This document shows, piece by piece, positions 50,488 to 61,439 of a stretch of DNA of 64,000 nt; the stretch's first letter is position 1, and the number at the start of each line of letters is the position of its first letter. The stretch lies in NCBI RefSeq assembly GCF_048544455.1, contig NC_133534.1:221678292-221742291 (forward strand). Reading direction: 5' to 3'. Position numbers and translations under genes: made by a program. The DNA is from Silene latifolia. Taxonomy: Eukaryota > Streptophyta > Magnoliopsida > Caryophyllales > Caryophyllaceae. The notes under the pieces are model-generated. The model was given only the letters and a program-made list of their open reading frames with translations, did no database searches and was not told the DNA's origin.

Positions 50488-51269
50488 TCTCTTTTGGTAT
50501 TGATAATAGCTAAATGTAAGTTATTGTCTAACACTTATGCGTACATGTCATATTATCTTGTGTGTATGTCTTATAACAAAATGAGATTGCAATGAGATTT
50601 GTAGTAGGCTACCATTTAACTCATTTTATCTTTTATGCAAAGTTTTAAAATTTAGGATTTTTGATAAATTGATATAAACGATATATTAAGATTATCATTT
50701 ATTAAACTTCATAATTATGCTACTATTAGAAAATATGATTTATGAGAATTAAAAGATTGAGAAGATAAAAAGTCCTATAATTCTATATCTTCTTAACTCC
50801 TTACATTTCGAGATTTATTATTCTCAAACAAAAGAAGAAAAAAAAGATCAATAATTTAATATTATGGATTAATTTACTCTTTCGTCTTCACGTACTAACT
50901 TTATTGGCCTAAATGACAAAGGGACATTCAAGCTTTCACATAGAAAATTTAGTATATAATCTATACAATCTAATTAAAAGGTAATCTTAAGCATTTATCA
51001 TGAATTACCGGACTTATTAAAGGTAATTTTTTTTAAAACCACATGTTATTAGTATATTAATCAAAATAAAAAATTAAAGTACAATATATAGTTTTGAAAA
51101 TAAACCAAAGTTGTCAAAGAAATAAGACACTAACCGACTAACTTTTATGTACTCCAAGACTATATTTTTTAAATGGATCAACTAATTGCTCAGACAAGTA
51201 TAAATAAAAAGATAAAAATAACAAAATTAAAACAGATAAACCCGTGAATTTCACGGGTCACAAACCTAG
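50488..51269 (+). mobile_element. Non-autonomous Helitron, copy 1
   Basis: Starts A^TCTCTTTTGG and ends with the hairpin ACCCGTGAA/TTTCACGGGT, 7 nt, then CTAG^T. That is the standard Helitron arrangement (5' TC, 3' hairpin about 10 nt before CTRR, insertion between A and T). 782 bp with no Rep/helicase. It matches 56526-57300 in inverted orientation over its full length. Confidence 0.8.
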
Positions 51270-52037
51270 TTTAAACTTTAAATTACCCGAATGAAATAAA
51301 CCTAAATGTCACTATACAAAATATTAGTAATCCTAGATATATTTTTTTTTTGTGTTGACTAGGAGTATTCCTTCCGACAGTTGGAGCAATATTTTTCGGA
51401 GTACTAAAGACAACTTAATGGGTAGAACCCTTTCAAATTTTGCATTTTCATTCGCAAGAGTCAGGAATTGAACCCGTGTAGAGAGTATAAAACAATAGAG
51501 CAATTGTATTGTATTTATTGATTGTATGAATTGGTGAATAACGAGAATACAAGAGACCCATATTTATAGTAAAAGACGGTTACCTAAAGTACAAGATACA
51601 ATATTACTAAATATTTAGTTTCTTTATTCAGCTAATATATGTTTTCTAATAAGATAACAATATTATAATCGTAAGATATAATATTATTATCTCTAATACT
51701 ACATACCACTTATTTAAAAGATGAGAGGCTTTATCACTCGCACCAACGAACTTTGATTACTAATAATTACTTATAAGAAGAAATATGATTAAAAATCACA
51801 AAAAAAAAAGAAGATATTTCTCCTTTTGAACAAGATATTAGATATATATAGGACATAATTAATGTAATATCACAATATGTATGGTTAAAAATCACAAAAA
51901 GGATATTTCTCTTTTTGAACAAGATATTATATGGAGGTTATTTATAATAATAATAATAACCTTGTATAAAATATAAATAACATCTCTTATAAGATTTCCA
52001 TAATCACTTTTAACGAGCTCTCAATCATTCGTGCGAT
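51270..52037. other. Upstream region of the defensin-like gene
   Basis: AT-rich. About 51480-51580 resembles an LTR fragment (TTGTATTGTATTTATTGATTG...AATACAAGAGACCCATATTTATA). A duplicated ATCACAAAAAGGATATTTCTC-like phrase occurs at about 51796 and 51890. TATAAATA at 51972-51979 is the likely promoter element of the downstream gene. Confidence 0.5.
51972..51979 (+). promoter_or_regulatory. TATA box of the defensin-like gene
   Basis: TATAAATA lies 59 nt upstream of the ATG at 52038, leaving room for a short leader of about 30 nt. Confidence 0.6.
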
Positions 52038-53847
52038 ATGGCAATTAGAATTTGGCTTATGGCTTACTTTCTTCTAGCGTGTGCTTTCCTATCAAGAGGT
52101 AAATGTTTCGTTTGCATCACAAATCAACCTAAATATGATGATTATCGTTTTTAACTACGACCTTATTAAACTTAAATTAAATATGCTTAATTGCTATGAT
52201 ATATGATGTCGTTCCTTTTCAAATTTTGTTTATTAGATATGATATGACATTTTTTTTTGGGTACATAAATATGATATAATATATAGTCTTATAAAAAATG
52301 TGATAGCGGATAGCGTCACCACAAGATAACGAGTCGCCTAAACACCCTGATATTTAGAGTCCACAATAATAATTGATACGTATTGTATATGTGAGGGCAT
52401 GTGTAAGATAAAGGGGGTTTCAAATCTCTATTAATAACTTGTTATTTTTAGAGTAAATTATCAATTACACCCACGTTTAATCCATTTTTCACACTTACTC
52501 TCATATCAACTTTTTTTTTTAAATTACACCCAAATTAATAGATCAAGTTATAATTCGCACCCAAAATCGGTTTCCGACCACTTTTCCGTCAAATTTGAAA
52601 TTTTTTGGGTTAAAACATTTATTTTATGACGTTTTTGCCCTTCTTCCTTTTTTTTATTAAGCTTATAATGTAAGTTAGATGTTTTTCTCCTCATTCATTC
52701 CCTTCTTCATCATTCTCTCTTCCCCAATTTGATTTCCTTCATTGTGTTCCTCATCCTCAAGGTAACTCATTCCCCATTGTTTTGAAATTTTGTACTCGGA
52801 TATCGGGTTTGTTAAAGAAATTGTTAATACATCTGATGATTAGGCTGGGTTCATTTATGCATTAGAAGCCTTTTATGATAAAGAAAGTGGAGCGATTCGT
52901 CATGTATTGAAAGCCCTTCTGTAATTACATCTCACTCTCCCTGATTTGTTAAGGACAACTTACGTCAATTTGTTGGCCAGCTTATTTGAGACTCGAAAAA
53001 TATGTCCAGCAAGAAGAATAAGTAACAAAACTTGCCACACCTGTAACCCCATGGTTAGATAATCGTAAACTTGAGAATGCAACTGTGTATTCCAAGGATT
53101 TCGCAAGGCCAAAAGGTAGGCACATAGTGTCGCTATAATGGAAACCCATATAATAATCATAAGAACAACCACAAAGAATCATTTGCAAGGAAGGCCACCT
53201 ATAAGAATTTGGTTTGTTAAGGACAACTTACATAAATTACTTAAGTGATAGATGGTGATGGATGAACAATCTCTCAATAGTTAAGGTTTAATTTGGATCA
53301 TGACTGAAATTTTAGGAATTTTTTGTGCGGAAATATTTGGGGGAAGTATGTGGGAGAAATAAGGTGAAAGATGTGTAAAAGGGAATGTAAATGAAGAGTC
53401 ATGAATACAAAGAGTATACACGCGGGGGCAATCTCGTCAATTCATAAAATTTTCCCTCCTGAAAATGGCACTGGGTGAAAATTATAACCTGAGCTATAAA
53501 TTTAGGTGTAATTTAAAAAAAAATTGACGTGGAAATAAGTTTAAAAAAGTGGATTAAGTGTTGGTGTAAATTGATTTATCCGTATTAAACGTGTCCTCTT
53601 TTCAAAAAAATAAAAATAAAGCGTCGTATTTTTCGCAGGGACAATAGGCGTTAGCGGCCCAAGCATAAACCCTGGTGATACTAAAATTGAACCCGTCAAA
53701 CGTGAGGAACAATGTGTTACAACTGTGGCGGGATGCACACCTGACAAATGTAACAAGGCATGCAAACACATTATTTGTGGCGGGTTGGAATGTCCTGTTT
53801 TTCAGTGGAAATGTACTGATCCCATAACTTGTTGTTGTTATATCTAA
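52038..53847 (+). CDS. Secreted cysteine-rich (defensin-like) peptide
   Basis: Two exons, 52038-52098 and 53639-53847, encode 89 residues. Exon 1 is a classic signal peptide (MAIRIWLMAYFLLACAFLSR) and ends in phase 1 at AGAG^GTAAATG. Exon 2 starts after TTTTTCGCAG. The one-intron layout with the break just after the signal peptide is typical of plant defensin-like genes. The mature part has ten cysteines at 46, 53, 58, 62, 67, 72, 79, 85, 86 and 87, including Cys-X3-Cys (CNKAC) and an unusual terminal CCC. Residues 22-45 could be a short propeptide. The likely role is an apoplastic antimicrobial or signalling peptide, inferred only from architecture. The 1.54 kb intron contains a TIR transposon. 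I do not recognise a named family member. Confidence 0.75.
52452..53580. mobile_element. Non-autonomous TIR element in the intron of the defensin-like gene
   Basis: Long inverted ends. The left end is AGTAAATTATCAATTACACC, then CACTTACTC, a T-run, AAATTACACCCAAATT and TTCGCACCC. The right end in reverse complement has the same order of blocks. Both match the ends of 8836-9563, so this is the same family in a longer version (1.13 kb). No transposase. Target duplication not clear. Confidence 0.65.
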
Positions 53848-54533
53848 TCAATATTTGATGAATCAAATATATTTCTTATGAGGGTTTTTTTGTCAAAAGC
53901 TACCTAAGATTTGTCTAATTTACAAATACACTATCTATCATTTTATTTTTTGTAAGACAATATCTTTAATTTTTTAAGTTTTGTTGAAAACTACCAAAAC
54001 CTATTTTCTGGCCAAAGTTTGGTCAAACTCCGGCATTGACCTTATTTACTCCAATTCTCACGTGGGAACTCTCTTATTTTCTCATTTTTTTCCCCTCATT
54101 CCTCTTTTACCATAGTCTCCATGCTTATTTCCCCTTCTCCTTGACCTATTTAGGATTGATGAATTTTATTATAATCCCTCATTCATTATTTTGTAATGAC
54201 AAAATGTACCAATGCCATTAAAAAGAACCGGTATTTGAGTACATTACATTGCATTTCATGTCAAAATAACCTTATATAACATCTATTTGAAGTCTACATT
54301 AGCCAACATTGAAATGCATAGCAAACAATATTGAAAACATCAATCCTACGAATATCTTAACTTTCTTCTTCTATGGCGTCAACATCTCCAACGCAAATCT
54401 TCATCTCATCACATTTGACTTCAAACTCCTTCAAATGCATCTTCTACTTAACTCCTTGCTTAAGTTGATTAACTTTTTTTCATCACACGAAATTTCAAGA
54501 TATTTTAGGTACAACATGAATGCCACAGTTGTA
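53848..54533. other. 3' flank of the defensin-like gene
   Basis: AT-rich, no gene or clear transposon. ATATTTGATGAATCAAATAT just after the stop (about 53850) is a near-perfect inverted repeat. Confidence 0.4.
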
Positions 54534-55937
54534 TTGGGGCCTCAACCTAAGAATCGGAACAGAGCCTCCCGAATTCACAGGTCGCCCCTGCCTTTCAAGA
54601 GTTCCAACTGCGTGTATGGGTGTCTTTCAAAAAATCCTATGGAACCTACCAGAGCCGAAAAGTTGGATCATTCTTATTTGGAAAACTCTCACTGAATCAT
54701 TGCCCTGTGGGGAAGGCTTCTTAAAGAGGGATTTTGATGGCCATTTACTTGTGTGCTTTGTGATTCACAAGAAACGGAAACGCCTGATCATCTTTTCCGT
54801 GATTGTTAATTTGCTAGTAGAGTTTGGGCTGGAAGTGTTTTGGGGATCCGGGCTCAATCAGGGAATAATTTGAACCTCCAGTCTTGGGTTTGCAATTGGC
54901 TTTCTGTTCTTTCTAAGGGCGATAATAAACAAGAGGCTTGTCTTTATTTTTTGTGTACTATTTGGACTATCTGGGTGGTAACTGGTAAGGTGCAGAAAGG
55001 TATTTGAAAATTCTGAGTGTTCCCCAACCGGTGCTATTTTACTATACCAAGATTCACTTAAATGGGCTCTTTTGGCCGAGGATAAGAAATCAGGGTCCAT
55101 AACTTTGCAAACACCTTTGGAGAAAGAATTGACTAACCTTACGAATGGAGTACTCTTTCCTTTGATCCAGGGTTCTCTTAACTGCTCACAGTCTCATATT
55201 TATGTGGATGCTGCATGGTTAAAAGAGCTTGTTGCTGGTTTGGGTGGGTGTATCATGTTTGATAATGAGGTTGTGTCTGAATTCTGTATCAAAGGAAGAG
55301 CTGAGAATGCTGAGCAAGCAGAAGCTTTGGCAATTAGGGAGGCCTTGAAGTGGTCACAATATTTTTCATGTTACCATTTCCTCCGATTCTCTACAGATTC
55401 TTGCTCAAGTAGTGAAGTGTTCTCAACTCAAACATTAGATTCGGAATACTGCTGAATATATCACTGAATTAGCGGCAAACTTTCACTGCGTTTCTTTTGC
55501 TTATGTTCCTAGAATTTGTAATAAAGCCGCTTATAGGTTAGCTAAGCGTGCTACTAAATTGTAGAACTCGTTAACCCGATTGTCAAAAAAAAAGTTGGCA
55601 AAGTATATAGTGAAAGGAATTTGCTGACAAATGATTAGTGCATGCTACTATAGTATATGTCTAACACAAAATTTCATTGAAGACGGCCATATCCGTCACA
55701 AGTTTGTGATGGATACCATTTTCTCTCACAAAATACCCATGAGAGGTGAGTGGGGAAGCACATGTGGGGTGCTCCACCTTGTCCCCTCTCCCTTTTTGTA
55801 AGAGGTCTTCAGCTTGTGACAGGATTAGCCCGTCACAAGCAAGACGCTTTGATTGTCTAAATATGAGTGCGTCTCCTTTCGCAGCAGCTGACCTAAAGGA
55901 TAGCTTTTCACGGCTTTTATAGACTAGACTTCATGTC
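54534..55937. repeat. Segmental duplication, copy 2 (1404 bp)
   Basis: Second copy of 49082-50485, offset 5452 bp and in the same orientation. It contains the L1 RNase H relic (55072-55455 with AENAEQAEALAIREALKWS), its poly-A (55585-55593) and the MITE (55682-55834). The sequence beyond each edge is unrelated to that of copy 1. Confidence 0.93.
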
Positions 55938-56525
55938 CGCCGTATATTTCTTTTCTCTAAAATATACAGTACTTACTCATTATCTATTATGCTCCGTCTA
56001 CTTACGTACAACATTAGTGTGACATAGGTAAGATTCATTTACGTTTGCATTAGCTTTTAACAAAATGAGTATATGTAAGAACACAATGATATCTTTCATT
56101 TTCTATTAATCGTTAATATTAACAATTTTCCTTATCTTTAGCGGTTTTGTAATATACAGCTTCTTTACTTTAGTTGTTAAAACACCGATGATTAACATCA
56201 AGTGTAAACTCAAATATAACATACCATAAATTTATCCCCTTAAAAGATTGATCTATAAACAATAAAGGATTCATCTTAAGAACCTGAAGGTAAAAGTATC
56301 AATGTTAGTATGTTACTTTGTAACCTCAATTGCATTGCACTAGGTAGCACCAAAACGGACATGGACACGGACACGACAGGACACGTGATACGACATCCCA
56401 TGAAATTTAGGACACGGGACACGCTATTTAAATTTAATAAAAAAACATATTTTATGGTTATAAATAACGTATGATTTTATTTTTGTAATGTATTTGATTC
56501 TAAATTTAATGTATTTGATACTAAA
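55938..56525. other. AT-rich intergenic DNA
   Basis: No gene. Around 56352-56425 there is a short run of GGACACGG/GGACACG-like repeats. Nothing else recognised. Confidence 0.4.
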
Positions 56526-57300
56526 CTAGATTTGTGACCCGTAAAATTCACGGGTTTATCTGTTTTACTTTTGTTATTTTTATCTTTTTATTTATACTTG
56601 TCTGAGCAATTAGTTGATCCATTTAAAAAATATAGTCTTGGAATACATAAAAGTTAGTCGGTTAGTGTTTTATTTCTTTGACAACTTTGGTTTATTTTCA
56701 AAACTATATATTGTACTTTAGTTGTTTATTTTGATTAATATACTAATAAGTGATTTTCAAAAAAATAATTACCTTTAATAAGTCCAGTAATTCATGATAA
56801 ATGCTTAAGATTACCTTTTAATTAGATTGTATAGATTATTTACTAAATTTTCTATGTGAAAGCTTGAATGTCCCTTTGTTATTTAGGCCAATTAAGTTAG
56901 TACGTAAAGACGAAAGAGTAAATTGATCCATAATATTAAATTATTGATCCTTTTTTTTTTGAGAATAATAAATCTCAAAAATGTAAGGAGTTAAGAAGAT
57001 ATAGAATTATAGGACTTTTTATCTTCTCAATCTTTTAATTCTCATAAATCATATTTTCTAATAGTAGCATAATTATGAAGTTTAATAAATGATAATCTTA
57101 ATATATCGTTTATATCAATTTATCAAAAATCCTAAATTTTAAAATTTTGCATAAAAGATAAAATGAGTTAAATGATAGCCTACTACAAATATCATTGCAA
57201 TCTCATTTGTGTTATAAGACATACACACAAGATAATATGACATTTACGCATAAGTATTAGACAATAATTTACATTTAGCTATTATCAATACCAAAAGAGA
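56526..57300 (-). mobile_element. Non-autonomous Helitron, copy 2 (inverted)
   Basis: On the minus strand it starts A^TCTCTTTTGG at 57300 and ends CCCGTGAATTTTACGGGT, 7 nt, CTAG^T at 56526. 775 bp, matching copy 1 at 50488-51269 throughout. No protein-coding capacity. Confidence 0.8.
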
Positions 57301-57861
57301 TTTTTTTTGTCCAACTTGTTAATAAGATTGAGATCCTCGCAACTCCAACTTCATTCTATGAGAGCTATTTTTCAAAGAAAAGAAGATGAATAAAAAAAAT
57401 AACACATACCCAAATAAAGCATATAGTTGAAATTTTTTGAAATAAAAAAAAATTATGAACCTAAAAATAATTACTCATTCACATTTATGTTGTCAATCTT
57501 GTAGTTAATTTATAACATAGTATTGAGTGTCATTGGGGGGGGGTGTATTTGTTTAAGTAATTATAGTATTTCTCTTCTTCATATAGTCTTCTTTCTCTAA
57601 TAAACTATCCATACAAAAAAAAATTCACTAAGTGATTAGTAACAAATAAAATGGTGGAATTTGATTTATGTAATATTAATCTTATAGTTATTAGTTTAAG
57701 TTTTCTCTTAAATAAGGTAAGAAATAGGGATTGAATTATAAAGATATAAGTATATTTACCTTTGAATACTTCAACTCCACAAATATTGATAGTTTCTAAA
57801 TGAAAACAAAATTACATATATATTAGGGTTAAAAATGTGAAGATTACTTCAAACCAATCTG
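57301..57861. other. AT-rich intergenic DNA
   Basis: No coding frame or transposon end recognised. A run of nine or ten G at about 57535 is a likely trouble spot for the consensus. Confidence 0.4.
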
Positions 57862-60143
57862 TGGACAATGGGCCCACGGGGGCGCTTGGGAGGAGAACAA
57901 GCGTTTGCATTTGTGGAGTCGCCACCAATTTATTGTGGAAAATTGGAAACCGTTCGAATACCTCGTGCCATGTCAAGACACAAAGTAGAGACATGAACAC
58001 CAAGCAATCATTACCCTTAGCATTCTATGTCTAGAATGACTCTCGTGGATGCCAATGAACACGGATGTTCACAGAGATCTGGTGTAAGGGGTGAGGGTAC
58101 GTATTAGGAAGCTCTTTTGATCGAACACCTAATCCCGCCCGCCTCGATAGCGGCCTCTACTAATTATTAGGGACATCATCTATACTCGATATATCGTCGA
58201 TTATATGCATGCAATGCAACATCCAACGTTTTTAATTCTAGCATGTGAAGATTAGACTAAGTCGGTTAACACGTAATTTAGCATACAATTAATGTCGAAG
58301 TAGGATTTAATGCTCAATTACATGTGAAAGCATACAAGAAATATGAAACACAATAAATAAAATTACAATAATGAAAATTACAATAATTACAATGAGTTTA
58401 TTAATTTATGTCGAAAATACCTTTAAAACGGATAATTTAAGAAAAAGAATAAATGAATGAATTAATGAACAGATCAGTAGGCGATAATATGAATAATAGT
58501 TAATTATACGTAAGCTAATTAAACTAGGTCAAGGCAGAACGGAAGTTCAGAGGCGTAAATCAACCTGGACATAAAGAGATCGCGCCCTTTGGAAGAGGCG
58601 CAACAGCTGCTGCGTCTGTTCCAAGGGTGAGTTCTGGCTGTGAAGCCGGAACTGCAAATTGTTAATTATTAATTGGTGAATTTAAATGATTGATTAATAT
58701 ATTTACTCGGATGGAAGTGATTATCAGGTTATTTACATGTGAATGACGGTCATAAAAGTGATAAAACATGGATGAAACGGATTTAAGACGAATTAATTAC
58801 ATGAACGAACGACTGATTAGTGACATGGGTGAACAAAATAGGTTAAACATGATGAATTAATGACAAATTGATGACGAATATGACAAAAGACAGATGGAAA
58901 TATATCAAAGATCGAATTCCAGAAACCCGATATGAACGAATCGAATTTCTACAATCCGGATTGATTTTAATGACAAAAACCCGCAAATATCGGATTATAA
59001 GGGATTTAAGCCGAATTTTAATGACGAATTAAACGTGTTAATGATGATGAATTATATACATGTGAGATTAACATGGTATTGTATCAAAGAATTAAAGAAA
59101 ACAAATGAAAACGAATAAAAGTTGACGGATTACAGAGGACGAAGGAAGAAGAAAGGAAGCGAGAATCGCGGCCTCACGAAGAGGCGCGGCAAAGCATCGC
59201 GCTCCTTCAAGAGGCGCAGCGATTCTTTGCGTCCTTTCTCGACGGTTTGTCTTCTGGAAATCCGTAAAAAGGGGTTTTAAACGAGGTTTTAGAAATCGGT
59301 TTTAAGAGGTATTTTCGACATAAACCTTACATTAGTGATACAAAAAGGTAAATAACAATAATAAAAGAGAGATTTACACCCTCAGACTTACATGTTTGAC
59401 GAAACGAGATGAACTAAGTTTACGATTAGTGATGCTCGACTCGAATGTAGACGAAAGTGCAATGGTAAGAGGAAAACGATTAGATTAATTAAGTTGATTA
59501 GTTGTGGAGTTGGTCAAATTGGTCGGTCATGCAAACGAGGCTGGTACTCAGAAGGATCCGAGCTTACGTGGTCGAATGTTCAAGCACGTAGACGCCAAAA
59601 AGTAAGAACAAAGGTCTAGAATGCAAAGGGAGAAGATAAGGGCGGACACTAGCGTGAGAAATATGAGGAGCGAAGGCTCCTATTTATACTAATCACGTGA
59701 AGGAATAGGGTTTTCGGAGAGACTTTGGAAGTGAATCTCGGAAAGATATGAAAAAGATACGAAAAATACGCAGAAAATGACCTGGGAAGAGGCGCACCAG
59801 TCACTGCGTCTCTTGGAAGAGGCGCAGCACCTACTGCGTCTGTTCCCAGGTGGTTTCCTCCTGCGGAAGAAAGATTTCCGTGTTTAAGTTATGGAATAAC
59901 GGGATAATTTGGTTTTTCTTAATATTTTGTATGAATATTACGGGAAATTGTTTACCAAAGATTAAAGATTGTGAAATATGTATAAAATATGGAATAGAAA
60001 TATCCGGAACATTCGAACATTCGACTCGGGATTTAGCGGTTATCGAGGAAAATGAAGACGGTTTTAGACCCGGACTCCAAATGTACTCTAATTACTGTCA
60101 AAACGACCGTATCGGCGCGTAGATGACAACTAAGAGGTAGACA
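57862..60143 (-). repeat. Probable 3' LTR of a second minus-strand Tat/Ogre-like element
   Basis: The left edge TGGACAATGGGCCC matches the inner edge TGGACAAGGCCC of the LTR at 2485. The block 57910-58160 (GTCGCCACCAA...GTAAGGGGTGAGGG...CCTCTACTAA) is collinear with 2575-2830. The right edge is taken at AGGTAGACA (minus strand TGTCTACCTC, followed by CGCGCCGATACGGTCG), which looks like a Tat LTR start. The polypurine tract expected just beyond it is weak, so the right edge is uncertain. Confidence 0.5.
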
Positions 60144-61310
60144 TTAGTGTTTGAGCAATCACTTGACGATAAACTTACGAACTGTCACAAATCGTTCCGC
60201 GTGCCAAACATGCGGCCCAATCATCACCGGGTGGTTTGCGAGGGGTGCAGAAATGAGGTATCTCTGAGCCCCACTTTGACCGAGGCTTGGACAAGGCGAA
60301 AGTCAAAGTATAGCCATCAGGTCAATCGAAGATTACAACCTGACGACTATGGCGACGCGAGGCGGCTCAAGGGGTCTGAGCCAAGGACCTGTCGTCGGGA
60401 ACATTTTAGAGTCTGTCGACTACCGGGGAGGGTCGTTTAAAGTCCATTAGACTATGTAAGGAGGCTCGCCATCCATAAGAAGAGATCATACCTGAGACTT
60501 CTTCTCGAGATGCTTCTGGAGGTGCATAAGAGCTAAGGGTAAGCATAGGAGCTAAGGTTAAGACCTAAAGGATATATAGAGGTTGGTGCTAGGGTGTGGG
60601 GCCCTAAAGGAAAGCATCAGTGGGAAGGAGGCCCGAATATAAGTTCAAACTAAGGGGGTAACTAAGGCTCGAGTGTAGGAACTCTACGGGTTTGGGAACT
60701 TCTGGAGAACGACACCTTTATCGCACTCCGCAGGGAAACAAGAAATGTTGTGAGTAGCAGGACACAGGCGGGAACTGCTGGGAGAAATCTGCTTGGGTAG
60801 TCTTCAAACAAACTTCGGAGGAACTTGAGAAGGACGATTGTATATCGCGAACTCTCGTGTCGGAAAACCTTATCAGAAACTTATCTCCATGTCTCGAGAG
60901 GGATTGTCGATCCGCTTACTCTCGCTGGGGGATATAATGAAGGAACTTATCTCCATGTCTCGAGAGGGATTGTCGAACCGCTTACTCTCATTGGGGGAAT
61001 ATAATGAAGGCGTGTCGAAACACCTGTGAAGGAATACCCGCTCGTTGTGACAAGCAAAGTCTTGGAAGCGATAAATAACGTATGATAGTCTGCTGTTGGC
61101 TTAGAAATGCAGGTCTGAACGAAAGAATGATCGTCAAACGGACCAAAAAAGATAAAATGGCATCGAGGAAGAGGCGCACCAAAGGTGGGCCCACAAATAA
61201 CGAACTCATAACGAATTTTTGAAAACTCGTATGGCGGGAATACCGGGAAGAGGCGCAGCAAGAGCTGCGTCTCTTGGAAGAGGCGCAGCGCCTGCTGCGT
61301 CTGTTCCTGG
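58592..61310. repeat. Dispersed GAAGAGGCGCAGC / GCTGCGTCTSTTCC inverted-repeat motif
   Basis: Complete or partial copies lie at about 58592, 59178, 59212, 59786, 59815, 61168, 61247 and 61276. Most are pairs of the form GAAGAGGCGCA...TGCGTCTCTT, able to fold into hairpins, often two in tandem. They occur both in the proposed LTR and beyond its right edge. Confidence 0.8.
59681..59688 (-). promoter_or_regulatory. Candidate LTR TATA box
   Basis: Minus-strand TATAAATA in AGTATAAATAGGAG, about 460 nt from the proposed LTR start. It corresponds to the site at 4863-4870. Confidence 0.4.
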
Positions 61311-61439
61311 AGGTGTCTTTTCTGCGTAAAAACGCGATAAACAGAGGGTTTAATTCATTTGTTCGAAATACAATTCCTCAATTTCTCTCTCAAATCTTAA
61401 CCATTTCCGCCAAAATTTGATCAAAAGCTTGCATTCATC
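60144..61439. other. Region between the proposed LTR and the PMD gene
   Basis: No gene. It holds a 66-bp tandem duplication (60878-60943 and 60944-61009; AACTTATCTCCATGTCTCGA) and further copies of the GAAGAGGCGCA motif. The last about 110 bp is CT-rich and looks like a plant 5' leader (CAATTTCTCTCTCAAATC). Confidence 0.5.

Noticed and set aside
53541-53771. 76-codon minus-strand frame
   Set aside because: Shadow of the second exon of the defensin-like gene.
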